Assembly (NCBI GenBank): GCA_012515725.1
Contig: JAAYXU010000226.1
Coordinates: 1 to 7,352 of the forward strand
Direction: 5' to 3'
Source: Clostridiales bacterium
GTDB taxonomy: Bacteria; Bacillota; Clostridia; Christensenellales; UMGS416
DNA length: 7,352 nt
Every line of letters begins with the position of its first letter. Positions within the stretch are counted from its first letter, which is position 1. Below are positions 1 through 6,332 of this stretch, piece after piece. The translations under genes and the position numbers were made by a program. Under the pieces are notes generated by a model, which was not told the DNA's origin, did not search any database, and saw nothing but the letters and a program-made list of their open reading frames with translations.

Positions 1-64
1 CACAAAGGTACCAAAGAAATCTAGATGTTTCAAGTCGGCCCTATAAATAAAGCCGGAGAACCGC

Positions 65-835
65 CTACGCCTCCGCGTGGCTGAGCGTCTGCCGGGCTGG
101 CGCGTCCAGCTCCGCGGCCATATCGCGCACGAGTCCCTCGGCCATCATGGTGCCCGCAGCGGCGACCGACGCCATCGCGGCCATCTTCGCCTGCGTGAGC
201 AGCGAGTGCTCCATATGCCTTGATTTGGTCAGACGCCGCGGCCGGTCCAGCAGACCCGATGCGCGGCGCGCCGCCCTGTAATCGCGTATGTAGGAGCCGA
301 GGCTGAATTTCTTTGTGTACAGACTCCAAAAGAGGTGGTTATACCAAAGGGCAACTCCCGCGAAATCCACATAACCGGTGATGTCCGACCACGGATGCAG
401 CCCTCTATCGGGCGTTCCGGCAAGCTCATGGGTAAGGTACGCGTCCAGATCCAGTTCGATGCGCCGATGCCGAAGCGGGTTCCCCGTCAGCGTCTCGATC
501 CGGGCATGAACGCTCTCGTCTACCGCGTGATGATTGAGAAATCCGCAAACATAGGAAAAAACGCTTTCTAGGCGTCGGCCGCTCAACTTTTCAAGATACT
601 CCCGGCTCAGTCTGGCCAGTGTTTCAACCGGCTGGCTGTGGAGCATTTTCGCATGGTACACCGCGCCCCTTTGCCCGCGAAGGAACTGCGTAGGCCGGAA
701 ATATAAGAGGTCCGCGCCCAGCGCACCCAAGCGATAGCTCGCGGCGTTGCGCCTGATGATCGCGGCCGCGATATTCCCATCGAGTCTGCGGAGCATCCTT
801 TCCGCGCATATCCTGTGAGCCCAGTAATTAGGCAT
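65..835 (-). CDS. Zinc-dependent phospholipase C-like protein (Zn_dep_PLPC family)
   Basis: A 256-residue protein resembling the clostridial branch of the zinc-dependent phospholipase C / S1-P1 nuclease fold. What I see: an N-terminal MPNYWAHRI with H7, then GALGADLLYF (D42), H61 and H66, the strong motif GFLNHHAVDESVH (H102, H103, D106, H110), and a second His/Glu helix, HRRIELDLDAYLTHE (H123, E127, H136). These are spaced like the His/Asp/Glu ligands of the trinuclear zinc site. There is no signal peptide or membrane segment, so it is probably cytoplasmic, unlike the secreted toxin-type enzymes; the substrate is unknown. The ATG start fits the family N-terminus and follows an AAGGAAG ribosome-binding site (minus strand, 842-848) six bases away. 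The gene runs divergently from the HD-domain gene. Confidence in the fold is high; phospholipase activity itself is not shown. Confidence 0.85.
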   Translation of the reverse strand: MPNYWAHRICAERMLRRLDGNIAAAIIRRNAASYRLGALGADLLYFRPTQFLRGQRGAVYHAKMLHSQPVETLARLSREYLEKLSGRRLESVFSYVCGFLNHHAVDESVHARIETLTGNPLRHRRIELDLDAYLTHELAGTPDRGLHPWSDITGYVDFAGVALWYNHLFWSLYTKKFSLGSYIRDYRAARRASGLLDRPRRLTKSRHMEHSLLTQAKMAAMASVAAAGTMMAEGLVRDMAAELDAPARQTLSHAEA

Positions 836-880
836 TCGTTACTTCCTTCCCAATGTTCCCGCAGGTAAAGTATGTCTTTT

Positions 881-909
881 ATGATACGGGACAGCCGCAG
901 GTTTGTAAA
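881..909 (-). promoter_or_regulatory. Sigma-A-type promoter for the Zn-PLC-like gene
   Basis: Reading the minus strand, TTTACA (904-909) is followed after exactly 17 bases by TATCAT (881-886). Each box is one or two bases from consensus. Transcription would start near 874-875, about 39 bases before the ATG at 835, with a ribosome-binding site in between. The match was found by eye. Confidence 0.6.
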
Positions 910-928
910 CACCGCAATAAATGGTAAA

Positions 929-960
929 GCCCGGCCAAATAGATTATTACCCGGCCGGGT
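929..960. other. GC-rich hairpin in the divergent intergenic gap
   Basis: CCCGGCC (930-936) pairs perfectly with GGCCGGG (953-959), with a further G-U pair at 929/960 and a 16-base AT-rich loop. The right arm also lies in a perfect 10-bp palindrome, CCCGGCCGGG (950-959). On the plus strand it is followed by a short T-rich stretch (CGTTTTA), so it could be a weak terminator or attenuator ahead of the HD-domain gene. The U-tract is too short to call it an intrinsic terminator. It may instead be a protein-binding dyad placed upstream of the minus-strand promoter. Confidence 0.35.
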
Positions 961-1036
961 CGTTTTATGAGACATTTTGAAAGAAGGATTTTTTATTGGG
1001 CGCAAGGAAATAAATCATTGAAAGGATGTGAACGGG

Positions 1037-1654
1037 ATGCGTCAGGCGCTGCGGCCCTATATCGGCAGCTTTCAGTGGCAGGGCGACCCTGTGGAAGGCG
1101 TATACGAGCTGCTGTCCCATCACGGCCGCTTCGACATCGTCGCCCACGAGCAGGCGGTGGCGCGTACCGCGCGCAGGATCGCCGCGGCCTACGGGATCGG
1201 GGGCGAAAAGATCGAGCTGGCAGCCGCGCTGCACGATGTGAGCGCGATCATTCCCGATTCGGAGCGGCTGAAGGTCGCCGCCGCGCTGGACATCCCGATG
1301 CTTAAGGAGGAAAGGCAGGTTCCGCTGCTGCTGCATCAAAAGCTATCGGCGGTCATCGCCCGCGAATGGCTGAACATTACCGACGGCGAGGTACTCTCGG
1401 CGGTGGCCTGCCACACGACGCTCAAGGCCGGGGCCAGCCCGCTCGATCTGCTGCTTTTCATAGCCGACAAGCTCTCGTGGGATCGTCCGGGCGAGCCGCC
1501 CTACCGGCAGGCGATGGAGAGAGCGCTTACGCGCTCGATGGAGGAAGCGGCGCTGTGCTATCTGCGCCATCTTCTCTACGATCCGGAGCTGCTGGCCCCG
1601 CATCCGTGGATGATGCGCGCGTTTCGCGAGCTGTCGGCCTGCTGTGAGCAATAA
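1037..1654 (+). CDS. HD-domain phosphohydrolase, YqeK-like (COG1713-type)
   Basis: A 205-residue HD-superfamily metal hydrolase. The six expected metal ligands are all visible: H37 (VAHEQA), H66-D67 (ALHDVS), H100 (LLHQKL), H126 (CHTT) and D144 (FIADKL). The H-HD-H-H-D pattern with HTT and ADK motifs is that of YqeK, whose members hydrolyse diadenosine tetraphosphate symmetrically with a di-iron centre. The longer N-terminus, the LSWDRPGEPPY segment after ADK, and the absence of the usual nadD/rsfS neighbours suggest a YqeK paralogue rather than YqeK itself, so the substrate is uncertain and I give no symbol. The ATG at 1037 is preferred because AAAGGA (1021-1026) lies 10 bases upstream; an in-frame GTG at 1028 would sit only one base from that site. 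It is probably cotranscribed with the epimerase gene 31 bases downstream. No clear promoter is visible upstream. Confidence 0.85.
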   Translation: MRQALRPYIGSFQWQGDPVEGVYELLSHHGRFDIVAHEQAVARTARRIAAAYGIGGEKIELAAALHDVSAIIPDSERLKVAAALDIPMLKEERQVPLLLHQKLSAVIAREWLNITDGEVLSAVACHTTLKAGASPLDLLLFIADKLSWDRPGEPPYRQAMERALTRSMEEAALCYLRHLLYDPELLAPHPWMMRAFRELSACCEQ

Positions 1655-1673
1655 GGCTCATATTTTCGTAAAC

Positions 1674-1678
1674 GGAGG
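1674..1678 (+). promoter_or_regulatory. Ribosome-binding site that sets the start of the epimerase-like gene
   Basis: GGAGG lies seven bases before the ATG at 1686. It favours that start over an in-frame GTG at 1644, which would lie inside the end of the upstream gene with no ribosome-binding site of its own. Confidence 0.75.
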
Positions 1679-1685
1679 CGCTATC

Positions 1686-2705
1686 ATGTACGCAGATATT
1701 CCCCGGGCCGAGCGCTCGGATTGGGACGGCGAGGACGCGCTCATACTGTCGGCGGGGGGCTACGAGGCAGTCGTGATCCCCGGCGCGGGAGCCAACTGCG
1801 TGAGCCTGCGCCACGCGCAGCGCGGGGCTGACCTGCTGCGCACGCCGCCCGGCGCGGCGCAGATGCGGGAGAGGCCGCAGGTGTACGGACTCCCGTTCCT
1901 CTTTCCTCCCAACCGGATACGCGGCGGGTATTTCGAGCACGCGGGACGCGCGTACCGCTTCGATGTCAACGAGCCCGAACGCGGAAACCATATTCATGGC
2001 GATCTCATCCGCTGCCCGTTTACGGTGCGGACGCTGTCGGCCTCGGACGGCGAGGCCCGCGCCGCGCTGTCCTTCACTAACGACGAAACGACGCCGTACT
2101 ACCGCGATTTCCCGAACCGCTTCACGGCCACAGTGAGCGTCACGCTGTCGCGGCGGGGCCTCACGCATACCGCCGTCATCGAGAACCACAGCGATTTCCC
2201 GCTGCCGCTTGGCGTGGGCTTTCATACCGCGTTTGCCGTGCCCTTTACCGCCGGGGGCAGCGCCCGGGACTGCCGCCTGCGGGTATCGGTGGACGAGCAC
2301 TGGCCCATCGACCGCGCCGGCGCCGCCGTCACGCTGGGCCACACAGATACCGATCCGGCTGTGCGCAGCGCGCTGCGGGAAACCGGCGTCTCGCCCTGTG
2401 AGCCCTTCCCGGCGGCGCAGTGGAGCGCCGCGCCCATCGACCGAAACGGGAAGCCGTTTCTGGGCGCGCTGCTGCGCGACGAGGCGGCGGGACTGGAGCT
2501 CGTATACGAGGTGGGCGGCCCGTACCGTTTCTTCGTGCTGTGGAACGACGGCGGAGACAAGGGTTTCGCGTGCGTAGAGCCGCAGACATGGCTCATCAAC
2601 GCGCCGCTTTGCGGCCTGCCGCCCGATATATGCGGCTTTGCGCCGATCCCGCCCGGCGGACGCCTCGTGTGCCCGTCGCGCATTGCGGTGGAGAGGATCG
2701 AATAG
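1686..2705 (+). CDS. Aldose 1-epimerase (mutarotase)-like protein
   Basis: A 339-residue protein of the galactose mutarotase superfamily, which interconverts alpha and beta anomers of free or phosphorylated sugars in the cytoplasm. Visible family landmarks in order: an N-terminal strand pair (GYEAVVIPGAGANCVSLRH), the substrate-arginine motif PPNRIRGG (N76, R77), HIHGD (H104), LGVGFHTAF (H180) and CVEPQTWLINAP with E298. H104, H180 and E298 correspond to the catalytic histidines and general-base glutamate of GalM-type enzymes. Length is normal and no signal peptide is present. The sequence is diverged from classical GalM (EPQT replaces the usual ETQ context), so the physiological sugar cannot be named; no sugar kinase, transporter or galactose gene is nearby to help. 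It forms a likely two-gene unit with the HD-domain gene. No terminator hairpin is visible after the stop. Confidence 0.87.
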   Translation: MYADIPRAERSDWDGEDALILSAGGYEAVVIPGAGANCVSLRHAQRGADLLRTPPGAAQMRERPQVYGLPFLFPPNRIRGGYFEHAGRAYRFDVNEPERGNHIHGDLIRCPFTVRTLSASDGEARAALSFTNDETTPYYRDFPNRFTATVSVTLSRRGLTHTAVIENHSDFPLPLGVGFHTAFAVPFTAGGSARDCRLRVSVDEHWPIDRAGAAVTLGHTDTDPAVRSALRETGVSPCEPFPAAQWSAAPIDRNGKPFLGALLRDEAAGLELVYEVGGPYRFFVLWNDGGDKGFACVEPQTWLINAPLCGLPPDICGFAPIPPGGRLVCPSRIAVERIE

Positions 2706-2744
2706 TTCTCATCATTTTCTAACCAAATTTTAATTCTATTGTTG

Positions 2745-2773
2745 TTGACATCTTTTTTCTTTGGTATTATAAT
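2745..2773 (+). promoter_or_regulatory. Consensus sigma-A promoter of the GntR-ABC operon
   Basis: A perfect TTGACA (2745-2750) and a perfect TATAAT (2768-2773) are separated by the optimal 17 bases, within an AT-rich island in otherwise GC-rich DNA. Transcription should begin near 2780, about 35 bases before the regulator's ATG. A promoter this strong beside a repressor gene implies that it is normally held off. Confidence 0.9.
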
Positions 2774-2774
2774 T

Positions 2775-2803
2775 CAAGTGTGATATCACATGTAGCACAC
2801 TTG
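2775..2803 (+). promoter_or_regulatory. Probable operator of the YtrA-type regulator
   Basis: CAAGTGTG (2775-2782) and CACACTTG (2796-2803) form a perfect 8-bp inverted repeat with a 13-base spacer, covering the expected transcription start and ending in the ribosome-binding site. From memory, the B. subtilis YtrA site is AGTGTA, 13 bp, TACACT; the core here (AGTGTG, 13 bp, CACACT) keeps five of six bases per arm and the same spacing. A second, nested perfect 12-bp palindrome, TGTGATATCACA (2779-2790), shares the left arm. Binding by the adjacent regulator and autorepression are inferred. Confidence 0.7.
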
Positions 2804-2814
2804 GAGGAACGTCC

Positions 2815-3204
2815 ATGCTGGTAGTCGACCTGCGCAGCCGGGTCCCCATATACGAACAGATCAAGAACCAGATCATGGAGCTCATAGTGGTCGGGGCGCT
2901 CAAGCCCCACGATCCGCTGCCCTCGATCCGGGCTCTCGCGTCCCGGCTCGACCTCAATTTCAATACCGTGAAAAGGGCCTTTGGCGATCTGGAGACCGAC
3001 GGCGTCGTCTATACGGCGGTGGGCAGGGGCACATTTGTGGCCGAGGGCGCGATGGACAACGAGCAGATCAGGGCCCGGGCCGCCAGTCGGCTGCGGGAAG
3101 CGCTCCAGGCCGCCCGGGCCAGCGGACTCACGCGCGGGGATATCATCGCGCTCGCCCAGGAGACTTTCCTGGAACTCGGAAAGGATGGGATCGACGTTGA
3201 TTGA
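2815..3204 (+). CDS. GntR-family transcriptional regulator, YtrA subfamily
   Basis: A 129-residue DNA-binding regulator. The winged helix-turn-helix covers about residues 10-76: PIYEQIKNQI opens the domain, LPSIRALASRLDLNFNTVKR is the recognition region, and GRGTFV closes the wing. Only about 50 residues follow, too few for the FadR, HutC or MocR effector domains; this short C-terminal helical tail defines the YtrA subfamily, whose members usually sit beside and repress ABC transporter genes. GGAGG (2803-2807) lies seven bases before the ATG. It is the first gene of a unit with the ATPase and permease and overlaps the ATPase start. The inverted repeat over its promoter argues for autorepression, presumably relieved by an unknown signal such as envelope stress or an antibiotic. 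Confidence 0.92.
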   Translation: MLVVDLRSRVPIYEQIKNQIMELIVVGALKPHDPLPSIRALASRLDLNFNTVKRAFGDLETDGVVYTAVGRGTFVAEGAMDNEQIRARAASRLREALQAARASGLTRGDIIALAQETFLELGKDGIDVD

Positions 3205-4099
3205 AGCACGAAATGTCACCAAACGATACGGAAAGCTCACGGCCATAGAGAATCTCTCCATGAAGGCGGAGGACTCGTCGATATACGGGCTCGTGGGCTA
3301 CAACGGCGCGGGGAAAACCACCCTTCTAAAAACGATGATGGGCATATACGCCCCCGACGAGGGAAAGGTACTTGTGAACGGCGAAAACGTATACGACAAC
3401 GCGGAAATACGCAAAACGATGTTTCTGGTGCCTGACGAGCTGTATTTCCTGCCGCAGGCAACGATTGCCGACATGGCGGCCTTTTACCGGGGTTTTTATC
3501 CGCGCTGGAGCGACACGGTGCGCAAAAGGCTGACCGACGCGTTTAATCTTCCGGCCCGGGAGCGCGTTCTCCGTTTTTCAAAGGGGATGCAGCGGCAGAC
3601 CGCGATACTGCTGGCCCTGTCGGCCCGGCCCTCGTGTCTCATACTTGACGAGCTCTTCGACGGGCTGGATCCGGTCATGCGTAAAACGGTGCGCCGCCTG
3701 ATGCTGGAGATCATCGCCGAGACCGAGGCCACGATCGTCATATCCTCGCACAACCTGCGGGAACTCGAGGATCTGTGCGACCATATCGGCGTCATCAACC
3801 GCAGGCACATCGTATACGACAGCTCCATCGAGGCGCTGCGCGAGCGCAAGATCCGCTGCCGGGTCGTGCTGCCCCGGGCGGCGGAGGCGGAGGATTTCGC
3901 CGCGATCCGTCACAGTGAACTCGTGTGCGACGGCCCGGTGGCCACGTTCATCGCCCGGGAGCCCGAGTCCGCCGTGGACGAGAAGCTCGCGCCCCTCTCG
4001 CCGGTGCTGGTCGAGAAATTTACGCTGACGCTCGAGGAGCTTTTCCTCGACGAAATGGAGGTAAAGAACGATGACTTTAGAGACCTCTTTGGAGAATAG
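3197..4099 (+). CDS. ABC transporter ATP-binding protein (YtrB-like)
   Basis: A cytoplasmic ATPase subunit of about 300 residues that powers the neighbouring membrane protein. Motifs numbered from the TTG start: Walker A GYNGAGKT (34-41), signature SKGMQ (128-132), Walker B LILDE (D151, E152), D-loop GLDP (156-159) and switch histidine H185 (SSHN). The usual Q-loop glutamine is not at its expected place; VPDE (78-81) stands there. FYRGFYPRW (96-104) is typical of ATPases paired with GntR/YtrA regulators. Residues after about 220 form a C-terminal accessory region. I favour the TTG at 3197, which gives MIEARNVTKRYG, a normal family N-terminus, with AAAGGA (3180-3185) 11 bases upstream; the in-frame ATG at 3185 abuts that site and is the alternative. 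It overlaps the regulator by 8 bases, suggesting translational coupling. The transported substrate is unknown. Confidence 0.9.
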   Translation: MIEARNVTKRYGKLTAIENLSMKAEDSSIYGLVGYNGAGKTTLLKTMMGIYAPDEGKVLVNGENVYDNAEIRKTMFLVPDELYFLPQATIADMAAFYRGFYPRWSDTVRKRLTDAFNLPARERVLRFSKGMQRQTAILLALSARPSCLILDELFDGLDPVMRKTVRRLMLEIIAETEATIVISSHNLRELEDLCDHIGVINRRHIVYDSSIEALRERKIRCRVVLPRAAEAEDFAAIRHSELVCDGPVATFIAREPESAVDEKLAPLSPVLVEKFTLTLEELFLDEMEVKNDDFRDLFGE

Positions 4100-6281
4100 G
4101 AAACCGGCGCGGCACGCCCTCACCGTCGCCCTGCGGGAGTGTGCGATTCCAGGCGTCGTCGTAGCCCTGCTCATGGGACTCCTGCTCGCCGCGCCCGCCG
4201 CGGCGATATCGCGCAACCCGTACCTGGCGGGCAGAATAACATACTACTACGGCGAGCCGGACGTTGCCGCGGTGTTTCCCATCGTGATGGCTCTCGCGGG
4301 CATCGTGCAGGGACTGTTCGCCTTTTCGCTGCTCTTTAGCCGCAGCGCATCCAATACGTATTTCGGACTGGGGCTCTCGCGGCGGCAGCTTTTCGCGGCG
4401 AGGTACGCGGCGGGCGCGCTGTGGCTTGCGGCCGCGGCTGTATTCGCTACAGCTAGCGGCGTACTTATCAATTTCATCTGTATATCCCGCTCGGGACTCA
4501 TACTCAGCCGGGGACTGTACATCGGCGCGGGGCTTCTGACCACGGCGCTCGTCGCCTATACGCTCACTGCGGTCGTCTGCTCCCTGTCGGGCACGCTCGG
4601 GGAGGGGCTGCTCTACAGCCTGCTCGCGGCGCTTATTCCCACGCTGCTTCTCACGGGACTTGGCAACCAGATGAACGCGCTGCTGCGCGGCTTTCCGTAT
4701 GGCTACAGCCAGATGAACGATTATGTATGGGACTACAACCTCCCCGGCGGCTTGTTTGGAGAGTTCACGCTGCTCAATCCGGCGCTCTTCTTTTATCCGT
4801 ATTTTGCGGCCTACTGCGCGCAGGTCGACGGTCAGGCGTACCGCCTGGACGGCGCGCCGCCCCTGTCACTCGCGCCGATACTTGGCTGGCTGGCTGTGAC
4901 GGCGGTGCTTGTCGCGCTGGCTCGCCACATTTTTGTCGCGCGGCGGGTTGAAAAGACCGGCTTTGCTGGCGCGTGCGCGCCGCTTGGCGTCTCCGTGCTG
5001 CTCCCGCTCGCATACGCGGCATTCACCGTGTTTCTGCCCCTCTATCGGAGGCAGTACTGGCCGCTTTCGGCCGCGCTTGCCGCCGGCGCGGCGCTGTCGG
5101 CGGGCGTATACTGCGCGCTGGCCTTTCCGCTGCGGCTCGCAGGCCGTCCCCTCTGGCGGGGGCTGCTCCCCGTCCCGGCGCTGCTGGCGGCAGCACTTGC
5201 GGTGACGGGCGCGCTTTTGTCGGGGGGCTTTGGGTACGCGGACTATATACCCCCAGCGCAGGATGTCGGGAGCATCGAGATCAGCTATAAGGGAATGCCC
5301 GGTCTCGTGCCGGGAGACTCCTATCACGGAGGGTACTTGCCGATCCTGAACGACAACGGGCCGCTTGTCCTCACCAACGCCGGGGATATCGCGCTGGCGA
5401 TGGACCTCCACCGGGTCCTCATCCGGGACGAGGCGGTGGGCGGTACGCCCGGTGATACCGCGATCTCCAACTATACGAAGATCGAGTATACGCTCAAAGA
5501 CGGCAGGACCGTGCTAAGGTTCTACCGCTCGGCGACCCTTGAAACCCTTGGGCGGATGCTGGCGCTGGATGAGTCCGAAGCCTTTTCGGAGGCTGTCGCG
5601 GCCTGCCTTGATGGGCCAGCCGATACTTCCGATGAAACGGGATTTGCGGTTTCTCCTTTCGGGTCGGGAACGCTGTACCTGTCCGCTCCGCTGTCGGCGC
5701 AGGCCCTGCGGCTTGACGAGGATGCCGTCGCCCTCGTTCGGCAGGCGCTGCTTGACGACTTAAAAAGCCAGCAATACGAGGAGCGGTATTTCCCCGCGGC
5801 AGGCGACGCATACGTGCTGTACTTTATTCAGGAACACGGGCCTTCGGAAATCGCTCATGCCGAGCGGATCGACATGACGAGCATGAACCAATTATCAGCG
5901 CTGGTCGCACCCCTCTATGTGGACGCGTCGTATCCCGAGACGCTGCGCGTGCTCGCATCCATTAAGATGCAGCCCGAGTCCTCGCAGGTAGAGTGGGCGA
6001 AGCTGTCCCCGCCGTATACGGACTTACTGGGCGGCTATACAATGAACCCGGATATTTCGCCGTTCTTCTGCGGATTTACATCAAGCCTGGATTCGATGGA
6101 CTACTGCGAGAGGGAATACGCTCTCACTCCCGTCGACGATCCGGCGCGGGCCGAGGCGCTGTTTTATGCCAGCCGGGGGTTCTATTTCGCCGGGGACGGA
6201 GGACGGATGCTGTTTGCGAAGCTCCGGGGCAGCGATACGATCGTCGTGCGCTACGTCCCCGCGGCGTCGATGCCCGACTGA
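4071..6281 (+). CDS. ABC-2-like permease with a large C-terminal soluble domain
   Basis: A 736-residue membrane protein, the likely permease partner of the ATPase. About nine hydrophobic segments can be picked out by eye, near residues 27-47, 67-90, 110-138, 150-172, 177-197, 267-288, 302-324, 331-353 and 362-385. The segment RSASNTYFGLGLSRRQLF (91-108) resembles the cytoplasmic loop of GntR-associated ABC-2 permeases. Residues from about 390 to 736 are hydrophilic and mixed alpha/beta in character. With the N-terminus inside and nine segments this domain would be outside the cell, but an error of one segment reverses that. It may correspond to the domain called DUF6449 in clostridial permeases; I cannot confirm this. 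GGAGGT (4057-4062) lies eight bases before the ATG, inside the ATPase gene, and the genes overlap by 29 bases. Export and the cargo are both inferred, not shown. Confidence 0.82.
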   Translation: MTLETSLENRKPARHALTVALRECAIPGVVVALLMGLLLAAPAAAISRNPYLAGRITYYYGEPDVAAVFPIVMALAGIVQGLFAFSLLFSRSASNTYFGLGLSRRQLFAARYAAGALWLAAAAVFATASGVLINFICISRSGLILSRGLYIGAGLLTTALVAYTLTAVVCSLSGTLGEGLLYSLLAALIPTLLLTGLGNQMNALLRGFPYGYSQMNDYVWDYNLPGGLFGEFTLLNPALFFYPYFAAYCAQVDGQAYRLDGAPPLSLAPILGWLAVTAVLVALARHIFVARRVEKTGFAGACAPLGVSVLLPLAYAAFTVFLPLYRRQYWPLSAALAAGAALSAGVYCALAFPLRLAGRPLWRGLLPVPALLAAALAVTGALLSGGFGYADYIPPAQDVGSIEISYKGMPGLVPGDSYHGGYLPILNDNGPLVLTNAGDIALAMDLHRVLIRDEAVGGTPGDTAISNYTKIEYTLKDGRTVLRFYRSATLETLGRMLALDESEAFSEAVAACLDGPADTSDETGFAVSPFGSGTLYLSAPLSAQALRLDEDAVALVRQALLDDLKSQQYEERYFPAAGDAYVLYFIQEHGPSEIAHAERIDMTSMNQLSALVAPLYVDASYPETLRVLASIKMQPESSQVEWAKLSPPYTDLLGGYTMNPDISPFFCGFTSSLDSMDYCEREYALTPVDDPARAEALFYASRGFYFAGDGGRMLFAKLRGSDTIVVRYVPAASMPD

Positions 6282-6303
6282 CGGGCGGGATACCGCATAT
6301 TTT

Positions 6304-6332
6304 CGCCGGCCTTCTTAAAACTAATGCCGGTG
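6304..6332 (+). other. Possible hairpin over the splB-like start codon
   Basis: Bases 6304-6310 (CGCCGGC) can pair with 6326-6332 (GCCGGTG), giving seven pairs including one G-U, with a 15-base loop. The third base of the ATG at 6324 would be paired and the in-frame ATG at 6333 lies just after the stem. There is no good ribosome-binding site nearby. It may dampen translation or may be chance in GC-rich DNA. Confidence 0.25.

Noticed and set aside
31..58. CGGC/GCCG inverted repeat after the Zn-PLC-like stop, as a terminator
   Set aside because: It has four to five pairs with a 12-base loop and no T-run on the minus strand. I see no supported feature in 1-64.
607..1005. Minus-strand open frame of about 130 codons overlapping the start of the Zn-PLC-like gene
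   Set aside because: It is an alternative frame over a well-supported gene, has no family resemblance, and crosses the promoter region; it is a by-product of GC-rich sequence.
1527..2342. Long minus-strand open frame (about 271 codons) opposite the HD and epimerase genes
   Set aside because: Its composition is rich in Arg, Ala and Gly with no recognisable domain, and the plus-strand frames carry clear catalytic motifs. It is a shadow frame.
2981..3196. Upstream in-frame extension of the ABC ATPase to position 2981
   Set aside because: The added residues are an out-of-frame reading of the GntR gene and precede the normal family N-terminus (MIEARN), so they are not part of the protein.
4866..5411. 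Minus-strand open frame of about 181 codons inside the permease gene
   Set aside because: There is no ribosome-binding site, no recognisable motif and Arg/Gln-rich composition; the permease reading frame is coherent throughout.
6296..6302. CATATTT as a possible sigma-G -10 box for the SplB-family gene
   Set aside because: No matching -35 element lies at the right distance upstream and the last base does not fit the consensus.
6285..6303. Small hairpin GCGG-GATA-CCGC followed by ATATTTT after the permease stop, as a terminator
   Set aside because: The stem is only four base pairs and the T-run is short, too weak to claim as an intrinsic terminator.
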